From Shewanella schlegeliana (lineage in GTDB: Bacteria; Pseudomonadota; Gammaproteobacteria; Enterobacterales; Shewanellaceae): 64,000 nt of DNA. Numbering within the stretch: the stretch's first letter is position 1; each line of letters begins with the position of its first letter. The notes beneath the pieces were generated by a model. It saw only the letters and a list, made by a program, of their open reading frames with translations. It was not told the origin of the DNA and ran no database searches. The stretch spans positions 62,001 through 126,000 of the forward strand of contig NZ_JAESVD010000003.1 of NCBI RefSeq assembly GCF_016765635.1, given 5' to 3'. The translations under genes were made by a program, and so were the position numbers. Shown here piece by piece: positions 1 through 10,128 of this stretch.

Positions 1-1116
1 CTAGCCACCAGCTTTGGTTCCATCGCATTACTTGCGGTCTCCAACGGAGTTGCCAATGTGCTCGGCTTTGCCGCCAAAGGCATTAGCTTTGTGTTCGGTA
101 ACCTAGTGACCTTCCAAGTGGAGAACCTAGGCTTTATCTTCGCGTTCCAAGTTCTTCCAGCCATCATCTTCACCGCATCATTAGTCAGCTTGCTGCACTA
201 TATGGGCATCATGGGCTTGGTTGTAAAAGTACTAGGTGGCGGACTACAAAAGCTAATTGGTTCTTCTAAAGCTGAATCGATGAACGCTATCGCCAACACC
301 GTATGTGGCGGAACCGAGGCACCACTATTTGTTAAACCTTGGCACCCACACCTAACCAAGTCAGAGATTTTCGCCATCATGGTCGGTGGTTTGGCATCGA
401 TTGCAGGCTCTGTTCTAGCAGGTCTTGCTGGGATGGGCGTTGAAATTAAATATCTTGTGATGGCGTGCTTTATGAGCGCACCTGCAGGCTTATTATTTGC
501 CAAATTGATTATCCCAGAAACAGAGCAAACGGTTAATGAAGCTCCAGAACTTCCAGATAATGAAAAGCCATCTAACTTTATCGATGCTATCGCTAAAGGC
601 GCCATTGCTGGTATGCAAATCGCGGCTGTTGTAGGCGCGCTTTTAATCGCCTGTATCGGCTTAATCGCGATGTTAAACAGCATGATCGGCTGGGCTGGCG
701 GCTTATTTGGCTTTGAAAACGTGACTCTAGAGCTATTAATGGGCTATGCATTTGCCCCCATAGCTTGGTTAATCGGTGTTCCTTGGGTTGAAGCGATTGT
801 TGCGGGAAGTTTTATTGCGCAAAAGCTGGTACTGAACGAGTTTGTTGCGTTCGCAGGCTTCGCTCCTTATATCTCAGGTGAGACAGTGGTTGCAGCAACA
901 GGCGAAGTGATGTCTCCTAAATCTGTTGCAGTTATTACCGTTGCCCTATGTGGTTTCGCTAACATCGGCTCTGTGTCTATGGTGGTTGCGGCGATCAGCA
1001 CCATGATCCCTAACAAGTCTAGCTATATCGCTTCAGTAGGAATGAAAGTACTGTTAGCGGCAACCCTAGCTAACCTGCTATCGGCCACCGTTGTTGGCCT
1101 ATTTATGTCATTCTAA
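1..1116 (+). CDS. nupC: NupC/CNT-family nucleoside transporter, 5' end missing
   Basis: The frame is open from base 1, so the start codon lies upstream; 371 residues are visible of a family normally about 400-430 long. The product is an inner-membrane concentrative nucleoside:cation symporter. Evidence is the string of hydrophobic segments, the family-like region around VCGGTEAPLFVKP (near residue 100) and the GFANIGS segment near the C-terminus, both typical of CNT substrate- and ion-binding regions. A GC-rich hairpin follows the stop. Substrate preference (pyrimidine or purine nucleosides) cannot be told from the fragment. The family call is secure; the gene symbol is by family. Confidence 0.88.
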   Translation, partial: LATSFGSIALLAVSNGVANVLGFAAKGISFVFGNLVTFQVENLGFIFAFQVLPAIIFTASLVSLLHYMGIMGLVVKVLGGGLQKLIGSSKAESMNAIANTVCGGTEAPLFVKPWHPHLTKSEIFAIMVGGLASIAGSVLAGLAGMGVEIKYLVMACFMSAPAGLLFAKLIIPETEQTVNEAPELPDNEKPSNFIDAIAKGAIAGMQIAAVVGALLIACIGLIAMLNSMIGWAGGLFGFENVTLELLMGYAFAPIAWLIGVPWVEAIVAGSFIAQKLVLNEFVAFAGFAPYISGETVVAATGEVMSPKSVAVITVALCGFANIGSVSMVVAAISTMIPNKSSYIASVGMKVLLAATLANLLSATVVGLFMSF

Positions 1117-1145
1117 TACTGTCTAATAGTGGCTTAAATACTAAG

Positions 1146-1176
1146 GTGAGGCGTACATTCAGATGCGCCTCACTTT
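1146..1176 (+). terminator. Intrinsic terminator after nupC
   Basis: Perfect 8-bp stem GTGAGGCG/CGCCTCAC with a short TTTC tail, 30 bases after the nupC stop. The weak T-run lowers certainty. The rest of the 310-base gap to the next gene is AT-rich and has several ACGT-centred repeats (GATACGT near 1350, ACGTATC near 1401) that may belong to the promoter of the following gene. Confidence 0.55.
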
Positions 1177-1426
1177 CACTGAAACCTGTTTGTTGGATTC
1201 AGAGCCCTCACACTCAATCTCCCCCCCGTTTTCTCCGCGCTTTTGAACATAAAACTCTCTTAATCTTTGTAAGTTTTTAAAGTGGCTTGTTTGTTAATTG
1301 TTGTTAACTGGCAGTTATTTAAGCTGTTGATTAGGTAAATAATTATTAGTGATACGTACTCAGTGAACCTTAGGCTAGGATGCACGTCATATACGTAAAG
1401 ACGTATCTTACATTTAGGAATTTGAA

Positions 1427-2107
1427 ATGACTCCACAAGAAAAAGAACTGATTCAAAACGTAGCCGATAAACTAAAAGCGAGCCCTAATAAGCCAAAAGA
1501 TGCCGAAGCGGAAAGCTTAATCAGCCAAGAGATCGCATCTCAAGAAGATATCGTTTACAAGCTAACCCAAGCGGTACTTGTGCAAGAGATGGCGCTTAAA
1601 GAGCTTAAGTCAAAGAGTGACTTCTTACAGACTCAAGTTGAACACTTCAGAAAAGAATCTGAGCGTGGCGCGCTAAGCCGCATGATGGGCGGTGCTAACC
1701 CAGCGCCAGTGCAACCACAGCCTGTACGTCAGCCAAGTGCGTTTGGTAGCTTTATGCAAACCGCTGCGGGCGTAGCTGCTGGTATGGTTGCTGGTAACCT
1801 AATTAGCAACGCACTGTTTGGCGACGAAGCGCCTGCAACTGCAGAAGCAGCGCCAGAAGTTGCTCCTGAAACAGCTCCAGAAACCGATGCTGGTGCAACA
1901 GAAACTGCTGCAGCCGATACCGCTGCGCCAGAAGATTCAGGTTCAAGCTTCTTAGGTGATAACTCAGATTTCGCTTCTGAGTATGCTAGCGAAGACACTT
2001 TTGCTAACACTGGTTTTGGCGGTGATGAAAGCTTTGGCGGCTTCGATGACGCAGGTTTCGGTGATGGCGGCTTTGGCGACTTCGGCGGTGACGACGAAGA
2101 TTTTTAA
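1427..2107 (+). CDS. DUF2076-family protein
   Basis: A 226-residue protein of the DUF2076 (COG3416) type; the molecular function is not established. The N-terminal 90 residues are charged and helical, beginning MTPQEKELIQNVADKL, with a second helical block that is a probable coiled coil. A short Ala/Gly-rich hydrophobic stretch (about residues 115-135) is followed by a long Ala/Glu/Pro-rich linker and an acidic Gly/Phe-rich tail (about 190-226, repeats of the GFGD/FGG kind). The start has an AGGA ribosome-binding site 7 bases upstream. It stands alone between two terminators. The low-complexity tail is probably disordered. Confidence 0.8.
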   Translation: MTPQEKELIQNVADKLKASPNKPKDAEAESLISQEIASQEDIVYKLTQAVLVQEMALKELKSKSDFLQTQVEHFRKESERGALSRMMGGANPAPVQPQPVRQPSAFGSFMQTAAGVAAGMVAGNLISNALFGDEAPATAEAAPEVAPETAPETDAGATETAAADTAAPEDSGSSFLGDNSDFASEYASEDTFANTGFGGDESFGGFDDAGFGDGGFGDFGGDDEDF

Positions 2108-2153
2108 TCTCGCTTAATCGCAGCTAGCACCACAGCTAAAAACGAAAAAGATA

Positions 2154-2190
2154 ATGGCGGCCGAATTCTAGATTCAGCCGTCATTTTTTT
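2154..2190 (+). terminator. Intrinsic terminator after the DUF2076 gene
   Basis: Stem ATGGCGGC/GCCGTCAT (one G-T pair) followed by seven T residues, about 45 bases after the stop. Confidence 0.85.
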
Positions 2191-2274
2191 CAGTCTAATT
2201 TACTTTCTCAAGCCTCCCTTCTATTCAAAACTCAATTAACTCTTTAATTAATTTCCGTTTAAAGCAGATGTGTA

Positions 2275-2588
2275 ATACCAATTGCATTAAGAGTTTAATC
2301 AATTCAGAAGCGCTCAAGCTTTTCAATTCAAGGCGCATGGACGACAGAATGGTTATTCCCTTGTGAGTCAATGCAAAGCAGAAGTGGAATGCTTGAGCGT
2401 TTCCCTTTGGCTGGGTTTCAAAGCACTGTATGCTGCGCCAGAAACTCTCGATATACGACTAAAAGGATTTAGGAGGTAGGGCGAAGCAGGATGCCAGAGC
2501 CGAGAATAACTATTAGCTTCAAGTTTCCAGCTTGCCTTCAGCGCTTTGAATTCCCACTGAATGAACAGACTCTCAATGCAATTGGTAT
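2275..2588. mobile_element. MITE-like non-coding element, 314 bp
   Basis: It is bounded by 19-bp terminal inverted repeats ATACCAATTGCATTRAGAG that differ at one position (A at left, G at right); similarity continues for about 10 more bases. It has no ORF of its own. Further internal inverted repeats (CGCTCAAGC at 2311 with GCTTGAGCG at 2392; GTTATTC with GAATAAC) let the transcript fold extensively. No clear target duplication beyond a possible TA was found. It fills most of the 600-base gap before the S9 peptidase. A diverged end copy lies at 10129-10182. Confidence 0.7.
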
Positions 2589-2716
2589 AATCTGCAACAG
2601 CCTTTTGATATTCATATCCTTTTTGTAATATTCGCGGCTATACTAGCTTCGCCAGTAACAAGCTGGCTAAAACACTAATAAAAAACTCAAACAAATTGTT
2701 CTCAAGGAGACCACTC

Positions 2717-4759
2717 GTGAAGAAAGCCGGGATTCTGTTACTGTGTCTGCTAATGCCAATGGCTACAGCATTTGCAGAGCAAAGCAAACCGCTTTCGGTT
2801 GATGTGCTGTGGCAGCTCAACCGTATAGGCAGTCCAATTATTTCACCATCAGGCGATCGTGTTATCGCGCCTGTTACTCAATATGATGTGCCAGAAGATA
2901 AAGGCTCGACTCAGCTTTGGCTATTCGACAAAGACGGCGATAGCCAGCAAGCTCTTACCGCAAAAGGGCTACGTGTCAGTGAGCCAACATTCTCGCCCGA
3001 TGGCAACACACTCGCCTTTATCAGCAAGCGTGATAAAGATGAAGCAGGCCAAGTTTACCTGCTACCTATGAATGGTCCAGGTGAAGCACAAAAGCTAACT
3101 GATGTGCCAGGTGGCGTGTACGGCATGAAGTGGGTAGGTAAGCACATCTACTTTATTAGCCGCATCTTCCCAGGTAAAAACTGGGACGAGATGACTGAGC
3201 AGCTAAAAGCCGATAAAGACAGCAAGGTATCTGCTCACCAATGGAATGAGTTACCTTACTCAAGCTTTGACCACTGGATTGATGAAGACCGTGAAGCCCA
3301 TGTTTTCCGTATTCCTGCCGTTGGCGGTGAAATCGAAGCCATCACACAACCGCTTAAGCATCAACTTCCTCGCTCATCACAAAGCGCCTCTAGCTATGAT
3401 ATTGACCCAAGTGAAAAGTGGATCGCCTTTAACGCTAACGGCTGGGATGCCTCGCTTAAGAGCCGCGAAGTCGACCCTAAGATTGATATCTTCCTCGCTA
3501 AGATTGGTAGCGGTAAGGTTGAGAACTTAAACCCTGACAATGAAGCACCTAACAGTAATCCACAGTTTAGTCCTGACGGCAAAACCTTGGCCTTTACTCA
3601 ACAGCGTATTCACGGTTTTTATGCCGACACTTCGCGCTTAATACTGATGAACCTTAAGGATCGCAAACAGCGCAGCATGACCGATAACTGGGATCGCTCT
3701 GTTTCTCGCTTTGGTTGGACTAAAGACAGCAAAGGCTTCTACGCTGCCATAGATGACGCCGCCACCAGCCGCATTTACCATATCAATGCTAAAAACGGCA
3801 AGGTAAAAGCCATTACCAAAGAGACCAACTTTGGTAAGCCGGTAATGGCCAAAGACGGCACTATCGTTGCAACCAACGACAGTTTCTTGTACCCAGCACG
3901 TCTCGTGACTATTAACCCGCGTAATGGCAAAACCACACGTTTAGATAGCTTTAATGATGACATTCTTGCTGACATCGACATGGGTACCTACGAGTCGGTC
4001 ACCTACAAGGGCTATAACGGTCAGGACATTCAGATGTGGGTGCACTACCCTCCAGGGTTTGATCGCAGCAAGAAATACCCGCTGATGATGCTTATTCACG
4101 GTGGCCCACACAATGCGATCTCCGATGGTTTCCACTATCGCTGGAACGCACAAACCTTTGCCTCTTGGGGTTATGTGACGGCATGGCCAAATTTTCACGG
4201 TTCGAGCGGATTCGGCCAAGACTTTGCCGACAGCATCAACCCTGACTGGAAGAACAAGTCATTAGAAGATGTGCTAAAAGCCACCGAGTGGTTTGAAAAC
4301 AAAGAGTGGATCGACAGTGAGCGTATGGTTGCTGGCGGTGCAAGTTACGGTGGCTACCTGACCTCAATTATTTTGGGGCAAGAGCATCCGTTTAACGCGC
4401 TACTTATCCACGCAGCGGTGTACAACATGTACTCGCAGATGGCAGCAGACTTCTCGGTCCACAGTACTCGTTTTGGTAGCTACTGGGAAAAGCCAGAGAT
4501 CTACAAGGCTATCTCTCCGCACTACTTTGCCGAAAACTTTAACACCCCGACTTTGGTGATCCACGGTCAGCTTGATTACCGCGTGCCTGTCGGCCAAGGT
4601 TTTGAGCTATTCCGCACCCTACAAACCCGCGGTGTTGAGTCTAAAATGATCTACTTCCCAGATGAGAATCACTGGATCATGAAGCCAAACAACTCTATCT
4701 ATTGGTACAACCAAGTGGAAGATTGGATGACTCGCTTTGCCGAGCCAGGCGGGCGTTAA
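2717..4759 (+). CDS. Exported S9-family serine peptidase (prolyl oligopeptidase/DPP type)
   Basis: A 680-residue alpha/beta-hydrolase peptidase, probably periplasmic, expected to release dipeptides or trim oligopeptides. The GTG at 2717 is chosen because AAGGAGA lies 7 bases upstream and it yields a clean signal peptide (MKKAGILLLCLLMPMATAFA). The N-terminal half contains WD40-like beta-propeller repeats (several FSPDGKTLAF-type motifs). The catalytic domain from about residue 430 has the LIHGGPH oxyanion region, GASYGG with Ser543, Asp620 in HGQLDYRVP and His652 in DENHWI, the full triad in the expected order. It is followed by a strong terminator and seems monocistronic. The family call is firm; whether it is an acylaminoacyl-, dipeptidyl- or oligopeptidase is open. 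Confidence 0.92.
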   Translation: MKKAGILLLCLLMPMATAFAEQSKPLSVDVLWQLNRIGSPIISPSGDRVIAPVTQYDVPEDKGSTQLWLFDKDGDSQQALTAKGLRVSEPTFSPDGNTLAFISKRDKDEAGQVYLLPMNGPGEAQKLTDVPGGVYGMKWVGKHIYFISRIFPGKNWDEMTEQLKADKDSKVSAHQWNELPYSSFDHWIDEDREAHVFRIPAVGGEIEAITQPLKHQLPRSSQSASSYDIDPSEKWIAFNANGWDASLKSREVDPKIDIFLAKIGSGKVENLNPDNEAPNSNPQFSPDGKTLAFTQQRIHGFYADTSRLILMNLKDRKQRSMTDNWDRSVSRFGWTKDSKGFYAAIDDAATSRIYHINAKNGKVKAITKETNFGKPVMAKDGTIVATNDSFLYPARLVTINPRNGKTTRLDSFNDDILADIDMGTYESVTYKGYNGQDIQMWVHYPPGFDRSKKYPLMMLIHGGPHNAISDGFHYRWNAQTFASWGYVTAWPNFHGSSGFGQDFADSINPDWKNKSLEDVLKATEWFENKEWIDSERMVAGGASYGGYLTSIILGQEHPFNALLIHAAVYNMYSQMAADFSVHSTRFGSYWEKPEIYKAISPHYFAENFNTPTLVIHGQLDYRVPVGQGFELFRTLQTRGVESKMIYFPDENHWIMKPNNSIYWYNQVEDWMTRFAEPGGR

Positions 4760-4800
4760 TCGATTAATAGCTTAATTAAATACCGATAAACAAACATATA

Positions 4801-4830
4801 AAAGGCTGCCTTTTCAGGCAGCCTTTTTAT
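4801..4830 (+). terminator. Intrinsic terminator after the S9 peptidase
   Basis: Stem AAAGGCTGCC/GGCAGCCTTT with TTTTTATTT tail, about 40 bases after the stop. Confidence 0.9.
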
Positions 4831-4882
4831 TTCATCACACTAAACAAGCAATTTAGAATAAATTAATCAAGATCACCCTTGT

Positions 4883-5230
4883 TCATTCGAATCGAGATTT
4901 TTTGCTAGTCTCACGGTTTGCACCTTGATGCTCAGCGACTAACGCCTCTACCTTGCTATGTAAAATGCTGCAATACAAATCTTGATCGTAAGACCCAGAA
5001 AGTGCCAGTTGCCTGCCCAATGGCCGCGCCAGTTTTACTTCATATCGGCATAACTCACAGACTAACAGGTAGTCAGGAGTGAAGCGCCAAACCGGGATAA
5101 AAAACAGTGAGGCCCACTCGGTTTCCTTGTACAAACGCCATGATGTTTCTTGTTCACAGCATAAGCAGTTACAAGTTATCGAAGGCTCTATCAACTCATA
5201 CTTTTTGTCCATGCCAATAAGAAATAACAT
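4883..5230 (-). CDS. Small zinc-ribbon-like protein
   Basis: A 115-residue protein that resembles the zinc-ribbon_15 type: it opens with MLFLIGMDKKYELIEP and is followed by a Cys cluster (CNCLCC, about residues 20-25), a hydrophobic LFFIPVWRF segment and a second pair CELC (about 58-61). These four or more Cys probably hold one zinc. The first Met is kept because the MxFxIG opening belongs to the family pattern and GGAGA lies 7 bases upstream. The C-terminus is charged. No function is known, and it is not obviously operonic with its neighbours. Confidence 0.6.
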   Translation of the reverse strand: MLFLIGMDKKYELIEPSITCNCLCCEQETSWRLYKETEWASLFFIPVWRFTPDYLLVCELCRYEVKLARPLGRQLALSGSYDQDLYCSILHSKVEALVAEHQGANRETSKKSRFE

Positions 5231-5347
5231 GATTAATCTCCAGTAAGCACTACGCGTAAACAGCTTATACTAATCAGCATAAAGACAGCAGATCTATGTG
5301 GATGATAGATATGATCTTAAGACATTGTAGAAGGGTTCAATCGACTA

Positions 5348-5383
5348 TTAATATTTGGGGGCAAACTCTGCCCCCAATATTTT
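5348..5383 (-). terminator. Hairpin between acfD-like gene and zinc-ribbon gene
   Basis: Stem TTGGGGGCA/TGCCCCCAA extended by AATATT arms with one bulge, a loop of 5 bases, and AT-rich flanks. It lies 64 bases past the stop of the M60 lipoprotein gene, so it probably ends that transcript, although the better T-run is on the plus side. Confidence 0.6.
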
Positions 5384-5446
5384 ACCAATCACATACTGAC
5401 TGACTAACTAATACTAGTATGAGATTAGTATGAGGTTGATAGCAAA

Positions 5447-8400
5447 CTATCTCACGGTAATGCGGTCAATTTGAAGTGGGTCGCGTGTAGGCTTAGGTAA
5501 GTTTAATGCGGCAACTTTTGCTAATCCCGCCGCAGAGATCCCCCCCTCATACTGAGGAGTTAGGTCACCAGGATAAATAAAGGCCTTGCTTCCCGGATTC
5601 CAAGCGCGGAAAAAATCACTGAGATCCGTTTGAGTCGCATAAGATGCACAGAGTAAGAGCTGATCGCTCTTACCTATGCCATCTTGCCGATGGCACAGGT
5701 TATCGCCATTTAGCACAAACTGCTTGTCATCAATATTACGGGTTAAACGGTGCATCAGTTTAAATAGGTTCCAGCCTTGCAAACCTGTAGCGCTATCGTA
5801 ATAAGCGGGTAAAGTCCCTTCTGAATACCAATTATCGATATTAAATTCAGTTTCAGCCCACTCTTTTAACTGAGCAAACATCACCAAACGCTCACCCGCG
5901 CCGCCTGCGGCCCAAGCATGACCATTTTCAGCCGCAACAAAATCAGGCGCAATGCGGATATCCTGCTCAACTCGACTCATCTTGCCGAGATGCTTATCTT
6001 GCATATAAAGCGCGAGCAGGTTGTTAACCACTTCCGTCGCACCATCGACATTGAACGGTGCTTCAGCAGCATTATGGCCAACCTCGTGCCATAGCAACCA
6101 AGAGTTTAACGGCGTGAGCGCAAGGTTATGACTCTCAGCGTTAAAGCTTGCATTCATCACAGGATAACCTGAGTGAGCCGCTCCGATACTGATAGCGATG
6201 TCATTAACAAAATGATGACGATTAGTTGGAATACTACTATCGGTCGCTTTACGATTTAGCGTCCCCTGTAGTACCTCTTCGCGGCTATAGAAGTTATTCA
6301 TATCCTCAGCAAAAGTATCCAGCTCCTTAGCAAATTGCTCTGGGCTACCGTTGTAATTGGCCGCGTTAAGGTTGGCTTTCGCTGCGGTATAAACAAAGCT
6401 TTGAGATATGACTTCACCAATAGGCGCAGGAGAATCGAGTGGATTCAACCATTGTCCGCCTTTACCATCATACTGATAAAGAGGCGCGTCGACACTACCA
6501 GTAAAGTTCAAGGTGACCGTTTGACTCTCTTGATTTTGAATGCCTTGCCCTTGCACATAAATTAAACCACCATAGGGTGAAGTTAGGCTGTAACTGCTGC
6601 CAATATCACCTGAGTTTAGTGTGAATGACTGAGTCATACGCGGTGGTCGCTTAAGGCCCAATTCATGCTTTTCGCGCCCTGTTAGATCATCGGCCAAAGC
6701 CACAGTAATGGTGACGGGTTGACTGCTGCTATTAACCGATACGGTAAACGGCTTCTGTGCAACAGCCCATTGTCCTGTTGGTTGACGATTTCCGGCAAAC
6801 CAGGCTGCAGTGTTATTACTCAAGTCGAATGTAACTTGTCCTCCACCTTGAGAGCCCGTTGCTTCACCTGGGAACTGACGAGGGTCAACTTTAATATCCA
6901 GATCCCAGAAAGAGCGGCCTAGCATCAAACGAGTCAGTGGTTTTTCCATGTAGTTCAAAGGATAACTCGGATTCATGTATCCTTTGTATTCACCACTCTC
7001 TTGGCCGAGGAGCATCTGCAATGACAACATCTGCTGTTGCAACTCAGCGGGGCAGAGAGTGCCGCCTTGAGCACGATTGTCGCTATAACAGTTTAAAAAC
7101 TGAGTAAAGCGCTCGAAGCCTAACTCATCATCAAGACCTGATTCATAGCGATAATCGAGATTGTTCCACAACCATACCGTCATATTTTGATAGGTACGTT
7201 TGAGATCAACATTAGATAAGCGTACGCCTTGTTGAGCTCGACTGCGGAAATAGAGCTCATGTTGATATAAGCGTTCAATATTGGTGCCTAAATCAGCCGC
7301 TTTTACCATGGCGCGAGCTTGTGCATCACCCAGATCTAACTGAGTATACCGAGGGACAAACATGCCTCCGGTAACCGGGATATTATTACCGGGTCGGTAT
7401 TCAAGGCAGTTGATCTCATAATGAAAATTGGGGTCGGTACACTCTTGATACGCAGGCGAGCCATCTGACTTGGTGAAAGCAGACAAGATACGAGCTTTAG
7501 CCGCATTCAGATCATCCGTTTGGCTTTCATCAATAAACGCAGTGTGAGTCGTTTCAACTCCATCTTCATCAGTCTCAACCCATTTGGCAACGGATAGACT
7601 TGGTTTATCATCGGGCTTATTCTGCTGCTTATAGAGCCAATCTACGCTGCCATCGGCTTGATTAATGATATAAGGAGATGTCGGTGTGCCATCTTCGCCT
7701 TCCACAGCAGCATAACGCTCAATGATCCAGATCCCATCGCCACGTTGGTTACGGACACGATCGGCATATCCACCACTGGGGCCGTTACCATTAGCAACAA
7801 CGGATCCCCCCATACCGAAAGCAATACCGGCACTGTCGAGTAAACGCGACAAGGCGCCCGCATTATTAGTACCAGCAAGGGTCTCCATAATCATGATGTT
7901 GCCGCCGTTATTGACGTAATCAATTAACGCCGTGACATCATCTTGAGTCAATTTTGGCTGGTTAGTGTCAGCTTGCATCGGCAGAGCATAGTGATTGCCG
8001 TTAGTATTAATTGTGTATTCAAAACCATTAAGGATAAGTAGCGGCATAGTTTGCGGGTCAATTCCAGCAAAGCTAGCGACCTGCTCAGTCATCACACCAA
8101 AGACAGGATCGATGATAAAAGGTTCTTGCTCACCTGTTACCTGACCACCACGCTTAAAATAAACGTAGGGAATGTTGGTACCAACGCTGTAGCCAGATTT
8201 ACCATCAGTCAGATATTTGAAGCTATTTTGGAAGAAGTGCTTCATATCATCACTGTCACTAGCGACTCGGCACTGGCTATTGTCATCGATGCCACCATTC
8301 CAGCTATAGCCATTAGGGCAAACTAGCACTGAGTTATAGCGTGCATTACCCATGACCATAATCTTGCCTAAACCTATTTCACCAATGCTGATAAAAGGCA

Positions 8401-9973
8401 GGTTAAAGGTTGCAGTTTCACCACTAACCTTGTCAGGTACCACTGTCGATGGTGCTTCGGTGATATACGCGAGGGTATCTTTATCCCACGCTTTGTTCGC
8501 ACCAAAAGGGATCCAGTAGTTATTATCGTTACGGGCCATCATCACAGGAAAAGCGCTGTTAGCGATATTAACGGTAGCCTGACCACGAGCATTACCTGTA
8601 CTGCCATAAAAGTTGGTACTGTCGTGAAACACATGAAAAGCACTGACTTTATTCCAACCAGCATCAGATGTTGTGCCCCATAGACGCTGAATGTCAGCTA
8701 AAATCTGACCACTGTCATCGGTGACATTGTTTAAGGCTCTAACAATGTCAGCGCCCTCAGATTGCACTTCAGGTAATAACTCTCTTGCTTTAGCTGTTTG
8801 TTGACAGTTGATGTCACACAACACGCTATCAATATCTCTGGCGAGCCCTAACTCAAATTGTTTACTAAATTCGGCAGTGATTATTTGCTCACCATTGCCC
8901 GTATCTAGCACGGTCTCTTTACTACTTAGAGATAAGGAAATGATTTCATTGATAACATTAGGATACCTAGCAAAGACTTCAGCAACCTGCGTAGGTAATT
9001 GCCAAGCTTGCCCTTGGCTTGTGGCATAACGTAACACTAACGCCTCGGCATTGAGGCCGTTATTACCTTCGCCAAGCTGACTCAATGTATAGCTTTTCTG
9101 ATTACCGCGAACCGCTCCAAGCTCAAAAGTATCGATGCCAAAGCTGACGCTATCGCCCCAAGAAAATTGGAACGAACCATCAGAATCCGTAATCCCACGG
9201 CTGCTGCGACTGAAATACTCAACACCTGCTACAGGTTTGCCTTGGCTATCAGTCAGTATCGCAGTGGATAGAATATTCTCCTCAGGCTTATACTGGTATG
9301 CAGCCTCTGCATCGGCCGCGACAAAGTGAGCATTTAAATCCGTAGATGTACCAGTACTCACCTCAGGCTTTATGTCGGGAAGATGGGTAGAGGGGAGTTT
9401 ATCGGCTTGAGCATCGTTCGCTTGCTGCTCTAGTAAGTTTTTGAATACCTCCTCTGGCATGGATAAATTGTTGAGATAATTACTTTCAAACTGCAATGCC
9501 TGCAATGTCGATAGCTCGATATCGATTTGCCCGCCCCGCACAACTCCCATGGTCTTAATCAGAGTTTGAGCATTTGATGCATTTTCAGGGTGTTCGGTAA
9601 ATTCATCGGCATCAATTAAAAGCAATTGTTTACGCTCAGTTGGTGCTGCAGCTCGTGCTATATCCGCTCTCACGTCACTGAATGTTAGTAGTGGCATATT
9701 GTTATAGAGACAAGAAACCGTGTCGCCGATTTCGATTTCAAAACCATTAGGCTTTTGGTCATTACAACGAATAGGCTCCCCCAATAGTAATGTCCCATCT
9801 AGTGACACGCTAATTTCAAGCTTAATCGGAGTGGATGGCTCTAGTGGAATAGAGGGCACCACTGGCGTCGACGGCTCCAATGGAATTAAGGGGATCGACG
9901 GCGCAGCAGGATCATCATTACCACACCCTCCAATCAGTATTAATAACGCCAGTGTTAGAATTGATTTTTTCAT
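5447..9973 (-). CDS. acfD: AcfD/SslE-type lipoprotein with M60 metallopeptidase domain
   Basis: A 1508-residue lipoprotein, about the size of E. coli SslE (YghJ) and Vibrio AcfD, which are surface or secreted mucin-degrading zinc proteases. The ATG at 9973 is chosen because it starts a lipoprotein signal (lipobox LIGGC) and AGGAA lies 6 bases upstream; an in-frame codon 16 residues earlier has no such support. A Pro-rich repeat spacer follows the lipid Cys. The M60 gluzincin motif HEVGHN sits at residues 1296-1301 (bases 6071-6088), followed by a downstream ATEVVNN region with the likely third zinc ligand. It is probably anchored in the outer membrane. It lies beside another large lipoprotein on the same strand but has its own terminator. 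Family confidence is high; the substrate is inferred. Confidence 0.85.
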   Translation of the reverse strand: MKKSILTLALLILIGGCGNDDPAAPSIPLIPLEPSTPVVPSIPLEPSTPIKLEISVSLDGTLLLGEPIRCNDQKPNGFEIEIGDTVSCLYNNMPLLTFSDVRADIARAAAPTERKQLLLIDADEFTEHPENASNAQTLIKTMGVVRGGQIDIELSTLQALQFESNYLNNLSMPEEVFKNLLEQQANDAQADKLPSTHLPDIKPEVSTGTSTDLNAHFVAADAEAAYQYKPEENILSTAILTDSQGKPVAGVEYFSRSSRGITDSDGSFQFSWGDSVSFGIDTFELGAVRGNQKSYTLSQLGEGNNGLNAEALVLRYATSQGQAWQLPTQVAEVFARYPNVINEIISLSLSSKETVLDTGNGEQIITAEFSKQFELGLARDIDSVLCDINCQQTAKARELLPEVQSEGADIVRALNNVTDDSGQILADIQRLWGTTSDAGWNKVSAFHVFHDSTNFYGSTGNARGQATVNIANSAFPVMMARNDNNYWIPFGANKAWDKDTLAYITEAPSTVVPDKVSGETATFNLPFISIGEIGLGKIMVMGNARYNSVLVCPNGYSWNGGIDDNSQCRVASDSDDMKHFFQNSFKYLTDGKSGYSVGTNIPYVYFKRGGQVTGEQEPFIIDPVFGVMTEQVASFAGIDPQTMPLLILNGFEYTINTNGNHYALPMQADTNQPKLTQDDVTALIDYVNNGGNIMIMETLAGTNNAGALSRLLDSAGIAFGMGGSVVANGNGPSGGYADRVRNQRGDGIWIIERYAAVEGEDGTPTSPYIINQADGSVDWLYKQQNKPDDKPSLSVAKWVETDEDGVETTHTAFIDESQTDDLNAAKARILSAFTKSDGSPAYQECTDPNFHYEINCLEYRPGNNIPVTGGMFVPRYTQLDLGDAQARAMVKAADLGTNIERLYQHELYFRSRAQQGVRLSNVDLKRTYQNMTVWLWNNLDYRYESGLDDELGFERFTQFLNCYSDNRAQGGTLCPAELQQQMLSLQMLLGQESGEYKGYMNPSYPLNYMEKPLTRLMLGRSFWDLDIKVDPRQFPGEATGSQGGGQVTFDLSNNTAAWFAGNRQPTGQWAVAQKPFTVSVNSSSQPVTITVALADDLTGREKHELGLKRPPRMTQSFTLNSGDIGSSYSLTSPYGGLIYVQGQGIQNQESQTVTLNFTGSVDAPLYQYDGKGGQWLNPLDSPAPIGEVISQSFVYTAAKANLNAANYNGSPEQFAKELDTFAEDMNNFYSREEVLQGTLNRKATDSSIPTNRHHFVNDIAISIGAAHSGYPVMNASFNAESHNLALTPLNSWLLWHEVGHNAAEAPFNVDGATEVVNNLLALYMQDKHLGKMSRVEQDIRIAPDFVAAENGHAWAAGGAGERLVMFAQLKEWAETEFNIDNWYSEGTLPAYYDSATGLQGWNLFKLMHRLTRNIDDKQFVLNGDNLCHRQDGIGKSDQLLLCASYATQTDLSDFFRAWNPGSKAFIYPGDLTPQYEGGISAAGLAKVAALNLPKPTRDPLQIDRITVR

Positions 9974-10128
9974 TTTATTCCTAAAGAAAACTAACGAGCC
10001 TCGGCTATGAGCGAAACTCATTGCTACTTGTATGTTCAGAATAGCGATTATCTAGATACCCTCTTAAGTCGACATTTTTATCCGGGACTGTTGAGGTTGA
10101 TGCATTAATAATGCGGAATTTTTATCTA

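Noticed and set aside
9720..10010. Collagen-like frame (GVDGSSGIEG...) on the plus strand
   Set aside because: It is the antisense reading of the Pro-rich lipoprotein spacer of the M60 gene; no ribosome-binding site, and the opposite strand is clearly coding.
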